64,000 nucleotides of DNA from contig NZ_PXWG01000010.1 in NCBI RefSeq assembly GCF_003011965.1, positions 44,067-108,066 of the forward strand. Reading direction: 5' to 3'. Both the position numbers and the translations under genes were made by a program. The first letter of the stretch is position 1; the number at the start of each line of letters is the position of its first letter. This document shows, piece by piece, positions 39,476 through 48,639 of this stretch. The DNA is from Streptosporangium nondiastaticum (lineage in GTDB: Bacteria > Actinomycetota > Actinomycetes > Streptomycetales > Streptomycetaceae). The notes under the pieces were generated by a model. The model saw nothing but the letters and a program-made list of their open reading frames with translations. It ran no database searches and was not told the DNA's origin.

Positions 39476-39856
39476 GGGGACCTCCCGGGTGGTGCCTGCC
39501 GACGTCACGTGCGTCGCTGCTTCCGCTAGTCGAGTGTGGCCTGCCCGGGTGCAGCCTGCCACAACATTGCCGAGTTGACGGGGGTGAGAGCCGCTGGGGC
39601 CCCGCCCGTTGGGTCCGGGCAGCCGGACGGGACACCGGGGCCAGGGCTCGCCACAGTACTCCATTCGGGCCACTGAGGGTGGAATGGCGCGCCATCGAAG
39701 TTCACGCGGGAGAAGGGAGTTGATCGTACCTATCGGGTGCGAAGCGGGTCGCACGGGTGTCGAGGTTCACACAATCGCCGGAATCGGAACTGTTCGTTAC
39801 GCTCGAATGTCTCTTCTACCTGCAAGACGGACCCAAGGGCTACACAGAGGCAGGAG
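39476..39856. other. divergent noncoding region between sepH and a membrane-protein gene
   Basis: 381 bases. TTACGCT near 39800 could be a -10 for the plus-strand gene and GGAACTG just before it an ECF-like -35, but spacing does not fit a single promoter. Small reading frames here have no conserved features that I recognise. Confidence 0.4.
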
Positions 39857-40858
39857 ATGGACGACAAAGGCGAAAGCGAGGCAAAAGCGAAGAACAAGCG
39901 TCTGGACCTGAGCCTCGCGCAGGTCGCCGGCAGCGCCCTTGCGGCGGTGATCGCCGCACTGCTCGCAGGCAAGCTCGGGGTGTACGGCACGGTCATCGGC
40001 GCCGGTGTCGTGAGCGTCGTGGCCACCTCCGGTGGCACGATCTTCCAGCACTTGTTCCGGCGGACCGGCGAACAGCTCCGCGAGGCGACCGCGCAGTCGG
40101 CGAAACCGAGAATGCGGCAGGTTCCCGTGCAGGACGCGGGACGGGCGGTCAACCGCGCGGCCGCCGCGGACGGCGACGCGGCGACACGGCTGGTGCACAC
40201 GGTGCGACAGACGCCGGAGCCCGGCAGCGCGTACGCGGGCGCGCGCCCTGGGGCACGCGCCGACGAACACTCCTTTGCGTACGGCGACGCGCACCCCGAC
40301 GCACACCCGGGCCCGTACACCGACGCGTACACCCCGGCCACCACCCATGGCACCCGGGTGCGCGGCTGGAAGCGCCCCCTGATCGCGGCCGGCGCGGTCT
40401 TCGTCCTCGCCATGGGCACGGTCACCGCGGTCGAACTGGTCAAGGGTTCGAGCGCGGACGGTGGCGGCTCGACCACGGTCGGCCAGATCTTCGACGGCGG
40501 GAAGTCCCGGAACAAGCAGGACCCGACGCCCGAGCGGAACCCCGGCCCCGGCCGTTCCCACGACGGCGGCAGCGACAGCGGCGAGCGGCACCGCCCCGGC
40601 GGGGACACCGGCTCCACGCCGGACCCGGACGCGTCCGGCGAGGGCAGCGGCGGTACGGGCAAGCAGTCGCCGGAGCCGTCGACGTCCCCGTCCTCGGGCG
40701 GCTCCTCGCCGTCCCCCAAGCCGGATCCCTCGCCGAACCCGTCCACGTCCCCGGACGGCGGCACGGGTGGCGACGGCAAGGGCGGCACCACGAGCGGGGC
40801 CGGCACCACCGGTGGCCAGTCGACGCCCAAGCCGCCGGCGGGCGGCACCGTCTCGTAG
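39857..40858 (+). CDS. two-span membrane protein with long Pro/Ser/Gly tail
   Basis: 333 residues. A short charged N-terminus is followed by one or two hydrophobic segments (about 20-60: QVAGSALAAVIAALLAG, VYGTVIGAGVVSVVATSGG). A polar region of about 100 residues follows. A further membrane helix at about 180-200 (IAAGAVFVLAMGTVTAVELV) leads to about 130 residues of Ser/Pro/Gly/Lys/Asp low complexity, probably extracytoplasmic. I do not recognise the family. The ATG at 39857 has AGAGG upstream. Confidence 0.7.
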   Translation: MDDKGESEAKAKNKRLDLSLAQVAGSALAAVIAALLAGKLGVYGTVIGAGVVSVVATSGGTIFQHLFRRTGEQLREATAQSAKPRMRQVPVQDAGRAVNRAAAADGDAATRLVHTVRQTPEPGSAYAGARPGARADEHSFAYGDAHPDAHPGPYTDAYTPATTHGTRVRGWKRPLIAAGAVFVLAMGTVTAVELVKGSSADGGGSTTVGQIFDGGKSRNKQDPTPERNPGPGRSHDGGSDSGERHRPGGDTGSTPDPDASGEGSGGTGKQSPEPSTSPSSGGSSPSPKPDPSPNPSTSPDGGTGGDGKGGTTSGAGTTGGQSTPKPPAGGTVS

Positions 40859-40912
40859 CCACGCCCGGTACGGCCACCGGCACCGGCCTGCCCAGCAGCC
40901 GGCCGCGGGCCC

Positions 40913-42289
40913 CTACGCCCCCAGCACCCGCCGCAGATAGTCGTTGCCGAACACCCGCTGCGGGTCCAGCCGGTCCCGCAGCGCGGTGAACTCCTCGAAC
41001 TTCGGGTACGCCGCCGCGAGGTGCCCCGCGTCGCGGCTGTGGAGCTTGCCCCAGTGGGGGCGTCCGCCGTGGGACGTCATGATCTGCTCGGCGGCCCGGA
41101 AGTACGCCTGATAGGGGACGCTCCTGTACATGTGTACGGCTATGTAGGCGGTGTCCCGTCCGTAGGCCGTGGACAGGGGGATGTCGTCCGCGGGAGCCGT
41201 GCGGACCTCGACGGGGAAGGCCACGCGCAGCCGCGAGCGCTCGATCGCGGCCCACAGCTCGCGCAGCGCCGGGACGGCGGCCTCCCGCGGCAGCGCATAC
41301 TCCATCTCCAGGAAGCGGACGCGGCGCGGGCTGGTGAAGACCTTGTACGGGACGTCCGTGTAGGTGCGGGCGGACAGGGCGCGGCCGGCGATGCGGGCGA
41401 TGCCCGGTATCGCGGCGGGGACGGCGCGGCCCACGGCGCACAGGGCGCCGAAGAGGCCGTTCGAGAGCAGTTCGTCCTCGACGAAGGCGCCGATCCGGCC
41501 GGGCGGGGCGGCGGGGCCCGCGCTGCGGTTGTTGCGCTTGGTGACGCAGCTGGTGGTGTGGGGGAACCAGTAGAACTCGAAGTGCTCGTTCTCGGCGACC
41601 AGCTGGTCGAACTCGGCCGTGACGCGGTCGAGCGGCATCGGCTCTTCGCGGGCCCGGAGCAGGAACTCCGGCTCCACGGCGAAGGTGAGCGCGGTGAGCA
41701 CGCCCAGCGCGCCGAGCCCGAGCCGGGCGGCCGCGAAGACCTCCGGGTTCTCGTCCGCGGAGCAGGACAGCACCGAGCCGTCCGCGGTGACCAGCTCCAG
41801 GCCGCGGACCTGGGCGGAGAGGGAGGCCGAGGCGCGGCCGGTGCCGTGGGTGCCGGTGCTGACGGCGCCGGAGGCGGTCTGCTCCATGATGTCGCCCATG
41901 TTGGCCAGCGACAGGCCGTGCGCGGACAGCGTCTCGTTCAGCTGCCGGAGCGTGGTGCCGGCACCCACCGTCACGGTGCCGGCCGCGCGGTCGATCGCGC
42001 GGAGGCCCGCCAGGCGCTCGGGGCGCAGCAGCAGCCCGTCGGTGGCGGCCGCGGCGGTGAACGAGTGGCCGGTGCCGGCCGCCTTCACCTTGAGGCCGTC
42101 CGACGCGGCCCGGGTGACCGCCGCCGCGACCTCTCCCGCCGTCGCGGGGGCGACCGTCCGGGCGGGGCGGGCGGTGACGTTCCCCGCCCAGTTGCGCCAC
42201 GCGGGCGATCCGGCCGTCCTAGGCGACGACGCCCTTGCTGTGCCCGTCCCGCTCTCCGTGCCGGCCGTCGTTCCGGTCGTCTCCGTCAT
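40913..42289 (-). CDS. FAD-dependent oxidoreductase, D-arabinono-1,4-lactone oxidase family
   Basis: 458 residues. An FAD_binding_4 (PCMH) domain (about 30-200) with GTGHSFTA, the likely covalent flavin His motif, and ASGAVSTGTHGTG. A C-terminal ALO domain ends in HWGKLHSRDAGHLAAAYPKF and DPQRVFGNDYL. Members oxidise aldonolactones or alditols using O2. The substrate is unknown; plant-type L-gulono/galactono enzymes and Streptomyces alditol oxidase are relatives. The ATG at 42289 has GGGGAGGG about 10 bases upstream and overlaps the upstream MFS gene by 71 bases in another frame. Confidence 0.88.
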   Translation of the reverse strand: MTETTGTTAGTESGTGTARASSPRTAGSPAWRNWAGNVTARPARTVAPATAGEVAAAVTRAASDGLKVKAAGTGHSFTAAAATDGLLLRPERLAGLRAIDRAAGTVTVGAGTTLRQLNETLSAHGLSLANMGDIMEQTASGAVSTGTHGTGRASASLSAQVRGLELVTADGSVLSCSADENPEVFAAARLGLGALGVLTALTFAVEPEFLLRAREEPMPLDRVTAEFDQLVAENEHFEFYWFPHTTSCVTKRNNRSAGPAAPPGRIGAFVEDELLSNGLFGALCAVGRAVPAAIPGIARIAGRALSARTYTDVPYKVFTSPRRVRFLEMEYALPREAAVPALRELWAAIERSRLRVAFPVEVRTAPADDIPLSTAYGRDTAYIAVHMYRSVPYQAYFRAAEQIMTSHGGRPHWGKLHSRDAGHLAAAYPKFEEFTALRDRLDPQRVFGNDYLRRVLGA

Positions 42290-43520
42290 GCGCGTCAGAC
42301 CCTCCCCTCGCCTGCGGCACAGGTGCCCCCGGCCGCTGCTCTGCCTGCGTGCGGAGCCGGCGGTACCCCAGGAGCGCGACCGCCGCCGCGAGCGCCCCCG
42401 CCACCCCGGACACCGCGTACCCCGCGGCGGCGCCGCGGGCGTCGACCACCCAGCCGGCGGCCGACGACCCCAGCGCCACGCCGACCGCGAGCCCCGTGCT
42501 CGTCCAGGTCATGCCCTCGGTCAGCTGCGCGCGCGGTACGTGCTGTTCGACCAGGGCCATCGTCGTCACCATGGTCGGCGCGATCGACAGCCCCGAGACG
42601 AAGAGCGCCACGGCCAGGAACGGCAGGCTCCCGACCAGTTGGAGGGGGATCATACTCACGGCCATCGCACACACGCCCACGAGCCAGCGGCGGGCCATCT
42701 CCCCCTTGAGCGGCAGGAGTCCGAAAATCACCCCCGCCGCGCAGGAGCCCAGCGCGTACGTCGCGAGCACCAGGCTCGCCATGCTCTTGTGGCCCTGCTC
42801 CTCGGCGAAGGCGACGGTCACCACGTCGCAGGTGCCGAAGATCATGCCCGTGGCGACGAAGGTGGCCACGAGGACCTGCAGGCCGCGCGAGCGCAGCGCC
42901 CCGCCGCGCGCCTGCTCCCCCTGCGGGTGCGGCTCGGGCTCGGTGCCGCGCTGGGCGGTCAGCCAGAACACCCCGGCCGCCAGGAAGCAGGAGGCCAGCA
43001 GCGGACCCGCCTCGGGGAACCACTGCGTGCAGAGCCCGATCGACAGGATCGGGCCGAAGATGAAGCACACCTCGTCGACGACGGACTCGAAGGCGTACGC
43101 GGTGTGGAGCTGCGGGCTGCCGCCGTAGATGGCCGCCCAGCGGGCCCGCACCATGGAGCCCACGTTCGGCACGCACCCGGCGCACGCCGAGAAGAGGAAC
43201 AGCGTCCAGTCCGGCCAGCGCTGCTGCGCACTGATCAGCAGCCCCGCGGCGGCGGCCAGGGTCAGGAGCGTCGCCGGGCGCAGCACCCGGCGCTGCCCGT
43301 GCCGGTCGACGAGCCGGGATATCTGCGGTCCGAGGACGGCGGCGGAGATGGCCAGGGTCGCCGAGAGGGCGCCCGCCAGGCCGTAGCGACCGGTGATCTG
43401 GGAGACCATCGTGACGACGCCGATGCCGAACATGGACAGCGGCATGCGGCCCAGCAGGCCGGCGGCCGAGAAGCTCTTGGTGCCGGGGGCGGCGAAGATC
43501 GCGCGGTACGGACTGGGCAA
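42219..43520 (-). CDS. MFS transporter
   Basis: 433 residues, 12 predicted membrane helices. Motif A-like loop SRLVDRHGQRRVLRP after helix 2 is present, and a long cytoplasmic loop (TEPEPHPQGEQARGG) separates the two halves. The N-terminus reads (L/M)PSPYRAIFAAPGT, beginning at TTG 43520 with GGGAG six bases upstream; this rare start gives the conserved N-terminus. The hydrophilic C-terminal tail overlaps the downstream oxidase gene. Probably an exporter; the substrate is unknown. Confidence 0.87.
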   Translation of the reverse strand: MPSPYRAIFAAPGTKSFSAAGLLGRMPLSMFGIGVVTMVSQITGRYGLAGALSATLAISAAVLGPQISRLVDRHGQRRVLRPATLLTLAAAAGLLISAQQRWPDWTLFLFSACAGCVPNVGSMVRARWAAIYGGSPQLHTAYAFESVVDEVCFIFGPILSIGLCTQWFPEAGPLLASCFLAAGVFWLTAQRGTEPEPHPQGEQARGGALRSRGLQVLVATFVATGMIFGTCDVVTVAFAEEQGHKSMASLVLATYALGSCAAGVIFGLLPLKGEMARRWLVGVCAMAVSMIPLQLVGSLPFLAVALFVSGLSIAPTMVTTMALVEQHVPRAQLTEGMTWTSTGLAVGVALGSSAAGWVVDARGAAAGYAVSGVAGALAAAVALLGYRRLRTQAEQRPGAPVPQARGGSDAHDGDDRNDGRHGERDGHSKGVVA

Positions 43521-43662
43521 GGACGGCTCCCAGGGAGATCGGGGGCGGGACGGATCGAGGGTGCCGTAAGGGACGTAGGTGGCCGATACAGCTTACGTGG
43601 GCACGTTCGTGCGACGCACCGCCATTTCCTGCCTGTCAGTGACGAGTGGCAGGATCGGACCC

Positions 43663-44790
43663 ATGTCGGATCAGCCAGCGCACGCCCCCTACGACGCCCT
43701 GCTGTTGCTCTCCTTCGGCGGTCCCGAGGGCCCGGACGACGTCGTCCCCTTCCTGGAGAACGTCACGCGCGGGCGCGGCATCCCCCGCGAGCGCCTCAAG
43801 GAGGTCGGGCAGCACTACTTCCTCTTCGGCGGCGTCAGCCCGATCAATGACCAGAACAGGGCGCTGCTCGGCGCCCTGCGCAAGGAGTTCGCCGAGCACG
43901 GCACCGACCTCCCGGTCTACTGGGGCAACCGCAACTGGGCGCCGTACCTGACCGACACCCTGCGCGAGATCGCCGCCGACGGCCGGCGCCGCGTGCTCAC
44001 CCTCGCCACCAGCGCCTACGCCTCGTACTCGGGCTGCCGCCAGTACCGGGAGAACCTGGCCGACGCGCTCGCCGCCCTGGAGGCCGAGGGCGTCACCCCG
44101 CCCCGCGTCGACAAGCTGCGGCACTACTTCAACCACCCCGGCTTCGTCCGCCCCATGGCCGACGCCGTCCTCGCGGCCCTCGCCGAGCTGCCCGAGGCGG
44201 TCCGCGAGGGTGCCCACCTGGCCTTCACCACCCACTCCATCCCCACGGCCGCCGCGGACGCCTCCGGCCCGGCGGAGGGCCACGGCGACGGCGGCGCCTA
44301 CGTCGCCCAGCACCTCGACGTGGCCCGCACGATCGCGGAGGCGGTCCGCGAGGAGACCGGCCGGGAGCACCCCTGGCGGCTCGTCTACCAGTCCCGCAGC
44401 GGCGCCCCGCACATCCCCTGGCTCGAACCCGACATCTGCGACCACCTGGAGGCCTCCCACGCCGCCGGCGTCCCCGCCGTCGTCATGGTCCCCATCGGCT
44501 TCGTCTCGGACCACATGGAGGTCAAGTACGACCTCGACACCGAGGCCGCCGCCAAGGCCGCGGAGCTCGGCCTGCCGGTCGCCCGCGCGGCGACCGTCGG
44601 CGCCGACCCCCGCTTCGCCGCCGCCGTCCGCGAGCTCGTCCTGGAGCGCGCCGCGACCGAGCGCGGCGAGCACCCCGAGCGGTGCGCCCTGGGCGCCCTC
44701 GGCCCCTCGCACGACCTCTGCCCCGTCGGCTGCTGCCCGGCCAGGGCCCCGCGCCCGGCCGCCGCCGGGGCCGACAGCCCGTACGCCTGA
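43663..44790 (+). CDS. hemH: ferrochelatase (coproporphyrin III type)
   Basis: 375 residues. Inserts Fe2+ into the porphyrin late in haem synthesis; in actinobacteria the substrate is coproporphyrin III. Seen: the N-terminal [12 protein letters not shown], the catalytic His in FTTHSIP and [15 protein letters not shown] with the acidic residues of the metal channel. Cys in SYSGCRQY plus the C-terminal RCALG and LCPVGCC cysteines suggest the 2Fe-2S cluster known in actinobacterial ferrochelatases. CAGGAT lies seven bases before the ATG, so the gene may be leaderless, though AGGA could act as an SD. Confidence 0.92.
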   Translation: MSDQPAHAPYDALLLLSFGGPEGPDDVVPFLENVTRGRGIPRERLKEVGQHYFLFGGVSPINDQNRALLGALRKEFAEHGTDLPVYWGNRNWAPYLTDTLREIAADGRRRVLTLATSAYASYSGCRQYRENLADALAALEAEGVTPPRVDKLRHYFNHPGFVRPMADAVLAALAELPEAVREGAHLAFTTHSIPTAAADASGPAEGHGDGGAYVAQHLDVARTIAEAVREETGREHPWRLVYQSRSGAPHIPWLEPDICDHLEASHAAGVPAVVMVPIGFVSDHMEVKYDLDTEAAAKAAELGLPVARAATVGADPRFAAAVRELVLERAATERGEHPERCALGALGPSHDLCPVGCCPARAPRPAAAGADSPYA

Positions 44791-44800
44791 CCCTCTGACC

Positions 44801-44880
44801 CTCCCGCCGTGATCCCAGCCCTCCCGCCGTGACCCCGGCACTCCGCCGCAATCCCGGCCCTCCCGCCGCAATCCCGCCCC
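44801..44880 (+). repeat. four tandem copies of a ~20-bp unit
   Basis: Units begin at 44801, 44821, 44841 and 44860, each a variant of CTCCCGCCGYRAYCCCGGCC, filling the gap between hemH and suhB. Confidence 0.8.
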
Positions 44881-44905
44881 ATCCCGTCCAAGGAGCACCA
44901 GCACC

Positions 44906-45706
44906 GTGAGCGACACTCTGAAGGCAGAACTCCTGGCCGTGGCCCTTGAGGCCGCCGACCGTGCCGGGGCGCTGCTCCGCGACGGCCGCCCGGCGGACCT
45001 CGGGGTCGCCGCGACGAAGACCAGCCCGATCGACGTCGTCACCGAGATGGACATCGCCGCCGAGAAGCTGATCACCGGCTTCCTCGCCGAGCGCCGCCCG
45101 GCCGACGGCCTGCTGGGCGAGGAGGGCGCCAGCAGCGAGGGCAGCACCGGCGTCCGGTGGGTCATCGACCCGATCGACGGCACCGTGAACTACCTCTACG
45201 GCCTGCCGTCCTGGTGCGTGTCGATAGCTGCCGAGCTCGACGGCGAGGCCGTCGTCGGCGTCGTGGCCGCCCCGATGCGCGGCGAGACCTACCACGCCGT
45301 CCTCGGCGAGGGCGCCCACCTGGGCGAGCGGCGGCTGGCCGTACGGCCCGCGCCCGGCCTCGACCAGGCCCTGATCGGCACCGGCTTCGGCTACCTCGCC
45401 TCGCGCCGCGCCTCCCAGGCGGAGGTCCTGCGCTCCCTGCTGCCGCAGGTGCGCGACATCCGGCGCGGCGGGTCGGCCGCGATCGACCTGTGCGACGTGG
45501 CCTGCGGCCGGCTCGACGGCTACTACGAGCGCGGCCTCAACCCCTGGGACTACGCGGCGGGCGCGCTGATCGCCCGCGAGGCCGGGGCGCTGACGGGCGG
45601 CCGTCCGGGCGAGCCCGCCTCCACCGAGCTCACGGTGGCGGCCCCGCCGGCCCTCTTCGAGCAGCTGCAGGGGCGGCTGGAGGAGCTGGGGGCCTGGCAG
45701 GGCTGA
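44906..45706 (+). CDS. suhB: inositol monophosphatase family protein
   Basis: 266 residues. Mg2+-dependent phosphatase with the motif-1 Glu in GEEG, WVIDPIDGTVNYL (motif A: DxxDGT) and LNPWDYAAGALIAREAGA (motif B: WDxAAG). It dephosphorylates myo-inositol-1-phosphate or related sugar phosphates; in actinobacteria also possibly histidinol-phosphate or NADP. The GTG at 44906 has AAGGAG 10 bases upstream. It lies downstream of hemH and ends at a shared terminator. Confidence 0.9.
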   Translation: MSDTLKAELLAVALEAADRAGALLRDGRPADLGVAATKTSPIDVVTEMDIAAEKLITGFLAERRPADGLLGEEGASSEGSTGVRWVIDPIDGTVNYLYGLPSWCVSIAAELDGEAVVGVVAAPMRGETYHAVLGEGAHLGERRLAVRPAPGLDQALIGTGFGYLASRRASQAEVLRSLLPQVRDIRRGGSAAIDLCDVACGRLDGYYERGLNPWDYAAGALIAREAGALTGGRPGEPASTELTVAAPPALFEQLQGRLEELGAWQG

Positions 45707-45748
45707 GCACCGCCGCCGCGGCCCTCAGCCGCCCTCCTGCGGGCATGA

Positions 45749-45783
45749 CGACGCCCCGGCCCCTCTCGGGTGCCGGGGCGTCG
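45749..45783. terminator. hairpin shared by suhB and a small convergent gene
   Basis: CGACGCCCCGGC (45749-45760) pairs exactly with 45772-45783; 11-base loop. Located between convergent genes. Confidence 0.8.
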
Positions 45784-45797
45784 CCGCCGGGTCCGGA

Positions 45798-45965
45798 TCA
45801 GGCAGCGGAGACCTTGACGCCGTGCTCGGCGGCCAGGCGGTGGAGATCGTCCAGGGCGGACTGCTCCACCTCGGCCGTGTACTCGTCGCCCAGCCTGCGG
45901 GCCTGGTCCCGGTCGCTGCGGGTGGTCTCTATGCGCTGCAGAATGCCAGCGGTGAACGCGTCCAT
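45798..45965 (-). CDS. small conserved helical protein (DUF6104-like)
   Basis: 55 residues, highly charged and predicted fully helical (IQRIETTRSDRDQARRLGDE-like pattern: LQRIETTRSDRDQARRL then AEVEQSALDDLHRLAAEHG). No cysteines or membrane segment. Conserved in this position in Streptomyces; function unknown. The ATG at 45965 has GAGGGGGC about eight bases upstream. Confidence 0.75.
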   Translation of the reverse strand: MDAFTAGILQRIETTRSDRDQARRLGDEYTAEVEQSALDDLHRLAAEHGVKVSAA

Positions 45966-46325
45966 GGTGCTGCGCCCCCTCGTCGTGGGTCGATGGCACG
46001 GGGGTGTGCCGACGGCGAATCGATCGCGCCCCTGCCCTGGCGCGGGCGGGCGTGCCGTAGTGGCGTGCCGCCACTGGGCGTGATCGCGGGTGTGCAGACG
46101 TCTTCCCCAGCCGCGTCCGCGGGGAAACCTCCCGTCCGGAACCAATCCCCGACCGGACCGGAAACCGCTCAGGGCCGCTGCCCGGCCGCGATCCGGAACG
46201 ACCGGCCGGCCAGTCGGCCCCCGGCACCCCTTACAGCCGGTTTACCGAGGTTCGAGGCACCATGGAGGCACCCACAGGGGTATCTCCAGCCTGCCCGCCC
46301 GGGCCCAAAGGGAAGGATCAACGCC
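45966..46325. promoter_or_regulatory. divergent region before cutRS
   Basis: 360 bases between a small minus-strand gene and cutR. A direct repeat GAGGCACC (46253 and 46264) overlaps an ATG-like site, and GGTTTACCGAGG precedes it. The cutR start has AAGGA at 46312. No further gene was found. Confidence 0.4.
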
Positions 46326-46979
46326 GTGCGCGTACTCGTCGTCGAGGACGAGCAACTGCTCGCCGATGCCGTCGCCACCGGACTGCGCCGGGAGGCCATG
46401 GCGGTCGACGTCGTGTACGACGGTGCCGCCGCCCTGGAGCGGATCGCCGTCAACGACTACGACGTGATCGTCCTCGACCGCGACCTGCCCCTCGTCCACG
46501 GCGACGACGTGTGCCGCAAGGTCGTCGAGCTCGGCATCCCCACCCGCGTCCTGATGCTCACCGCCTCCGGCGACGTCAGCGACCGCGTGGAGGGCCTGGA
46601 GATCGGCGCCGACGACTACCTCCCCAAGCCCTTCGCCTTCAGCGAGCTCACCGCCCGCGTGCGGGCCCTCGGCCGCCGCACGACCGTGGCCCTGCCGCCC
46701 GTCCTGGAGCGCGCCGGCATCAAGCTCGACCCCAACCGCCGCGAGGTCTTCCGCGACGGCCGCGAGGTCCAGCTCGCCCCCAAGGAGTTCGCCGTCCTGG
46801 AGGTCCTCATGCGCAGCGAGGGCGCGGTCGTCTCGGCCGAGCAGCTCCTGGAGAAGGCCTGGGACGAGAACACCGACCCCTTCACCAACGTCGTCCGGGT
46901 CACCGTCATGACCCTGCGCCGCAAGCTCGGCGAGCCCCCGGTGATCGTCACCGTGCCGGGCTCCGGATACCGGATCTGA
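46326..46979 (+). CDS. cutR: response regulator CutR (OmpR family)
   Basis: 217 residues. Receiver: VVEDEQ, phosphoacceptor Asp in VIVLDRDLPL, Thr in MLTASGD, Lys in YLPKPF. The winged helix has LAPKEFAVLEVLMRSEGAVV and VRVTVMTLRRKLG. CutRS was first described in S. lividans through a copper phenotype and later linked to envelope secretion stress. The GTG at 46326 gives the known 217-residue length; the open frame extends far upstream without a start supported by an SD. cutS follows five bases after its stop. Confidence 0.93.
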   Translation: MRVLVVEDEQLLADAVATGLRREAMAVDVVYDGAAALERIAVNDYDVIVLDRDLPLVHGDDVCRKVVELGIPTRVLMLTASGDVSDRVEGLEIGADDYLPKPFAFSELTARVRALGRRTTVALPPVLERAGIKLDPNRREVFRDGREVQLAPKEFAVLEVLMRSEGAVVSAEQLLEKAWDENTDPFTNVVRVTVMTLRRKLGEPPVIVTVPGSGYRI

Positions 46980-46984
46980 CCCTG

Positions 46985-48241
46985 ATGTCCACCGCCCCCA
47001 CCCCCGCGCCCGCACCCCCCGCAGCGCCCCCCAAGCCCACCTGGGACCCGCGGCAGCCCGTCGTGCGGCCCTTCCCCTGGCTGCGCCCCACCATCCGGAT
47101 ACGGCTGACCCTGCTGTACGGCGGGATGTTCCTGATGGCGGGCGTCCTGCTGCTGACGATCATCTACCTGCTGGCGGCCGACGCCCTCACCCAGGGCAAC
47201 CAGCTGCCGTTCCGGATCCTCAACGCCAACGTCGAGACCAGCGCCAGCTGCCGGAGCCTGCCCCAGGGCTCCGCGACCAACAGCGACGCCTTCATGAACG
47301 GCCTGCGGCTGTGCATGGAGCACCAGCGCGCCATCGCCCTCGACGGCCTCCTCAAGCGCTCCCTGCTGGCCCTCCTGGGCCTCGCCGTGATCGCCTTCGC
47401 CTTCGGCTACGCCATGGCGGGGCGGGTCCTCTCGCCGCTGGGCAAGATGACGCGGACCGCCCGCCGGGTGGCCGCCACCGACCTCTCCCGGCGCATCGAA
47501 CTGGGCGGGCCGGAGGATGAGTTGAAGGAGCTTTCCGACACCTTCGACGAGATGCTGGACCGGCTGGAGCGGGCCTTCACCGCGCAGCAGCGGTTCGTGG
47601 CCAACGCCTCGCACGAGCTGCGCACGCCGCTCGCGATCAACCGCACGCTGCTGGAGGTCACCCTCTCCGACCCCGGTGCGCCGCCGGAGCTCCAGCAGCT
47701 CGGCAAGACGCTGCTGGCCACGAACGAGCGCAGCGAGCAGCTGGTGGAGGGCCTGCTGCTGCTCGCCCGCAGCGACAACGAGATCGTCGACCGCAAGCCC
47801 GTGGACCTCGCCGAGGTGGCGTCCAGGGCGCTGGACCAGACGCGCTCGGAGGCCCAGGACAAGGGCGTGGAGCTGCGCGGCACGCGTCAGCCCGCGGTGG
47901 TCCAGGGCAACGGCGTGCTGCTGGAGCGGATCGCGCTGAACCTCGTGCAGAACGCCGTGCGCTACAACGCGCCGGACGGCTGGGTCGAGGTCACCACCGA
48001 GGCGCAGCCGGGCCAGGCGGTGCTGGTGGTGGAGAACACCGGCCCGGTGGTCCCGGCGTACGAGCTGGACAACATCTTCGAGCCGTTCCGCAGGCTCCGC
48101 ACGGAGCGCACGGGCAGCGACAAGGGCGTCGGCCTGGGGCTGTCCATCGTGCGCTCGGTGGCCCGCGCGCACGGCGGGCGGATCACCGCGGAGCCGCGCG
48201 AGGGAGGCGGGTTGATCATGAGAGTGGTCCTGCCCACCTGA
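46985..48241 (+). CDS. cutS: sensor histidine kinase CutS
   Basis: 418 residues. A Pro-rich cytoplasmic start, then membrane helix 1 (about 40-65). A short extracytoplasmic loop has two conserved cysteines (Cys89 in SASCRSLPQ, Cys110 in GLRLCMEHQ). Helix 2 and HAMP follow, then HisKA (ASHELRTPLAINR, His210) and ATPase domain (NLVQNAVRYN, GVGLGLSIV). The cysteine pair could form a disulfide that reports oxidative folding outside the cell. It forms an operon with cutR. Confidence 0.93.
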   Translation: MSTAPTPAPAPPAAPPKPTWDPRQPVVRPFPWLRPTIRIRLTLLYGGMFLMAGVLLLTIIYLLAADALTQGNQLPFRILNANVETSASCRSLPQGSATNSDAFMNGLRLCMEHQRAIALDGLLKRSLLALLGLAVIAFAFGYAMAGRVLSPLGKMTRTARRVAATDLSRRIELGGPEDELKELSDTFDEMLDRLERAFTAQQRFVANASHELRTPLAINRTLLEVTLSDPGAPPELQQLGKTLLATNERSEQLVEGLLLLARSDNEIVDRKPVDLAEVASRALDQTRSEAQDKGVELRGTRQPAVVQGNGVLLERIALNLVQNAVRYNAPDGWVEVTTEAQPGQAVLVVENTGPVVPAYELDNIFEPFRRLRTERTGSDKGVGLGLSIVRSVARAHGGRITAEPREGGGLIMRVVLPT

Positions 48242-48639
48242 AAATTTCTGCGAGAATAGGGCGGCCGTAGGTTCGCTTTGGGCGGAATTTTCATGTTCCG
48301 CCCCTTGCTGTGGATGTGTGGAATCGCTCACACACGCAAACTTCCGGCCATCCACTCTCCGTGATCGCTGGACTCGCCGGAACGCCGGGAAAATGGGGGT
48401 TTCTGCTGGTCCTGATCACGGGAAGTACACGTGATGGCGCATCTGCACGCGGCATCCGGACCGTGTACGGTCCGGTTCGCCATCCATCCCCATCACCTCT
48501 TCAGGTGTGCGGTTGGGTGTCGATTGAGTAACAGACCTTGATGTGAGGCAAAATCTCCGCCTCGGGTCGGGCACAAGTCCGGCCTCTCACGCGTTACGTG
48601 CGCTGGAGACACCGCAGACACCCAGAGGGGGAGAGCGAC
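48242..48639. promoter_or_regulatory. 398-base noncoding region with two inverted repeats upstream of DUF4193 gene
   Basis: ATCACG-N9-CGTGAT (48415-48435) and CCGGACCG-TGTA-CGGTCCGG (48456-48475) are clean dyads. TTGAGT near 48524 and CAAAAT at 48549 could be a promoter with a long 19-base spacer. Short reading frames are present but lack ribosome sites or conserved features. Confidence 0.45.

Noticed and set aside
48310..48531. Small open frame in the cutS-DUF4193 gap
   Set aside because: No ribosome site, no recognisable domain, and it spans two inverted repeats; treated as noncoding.
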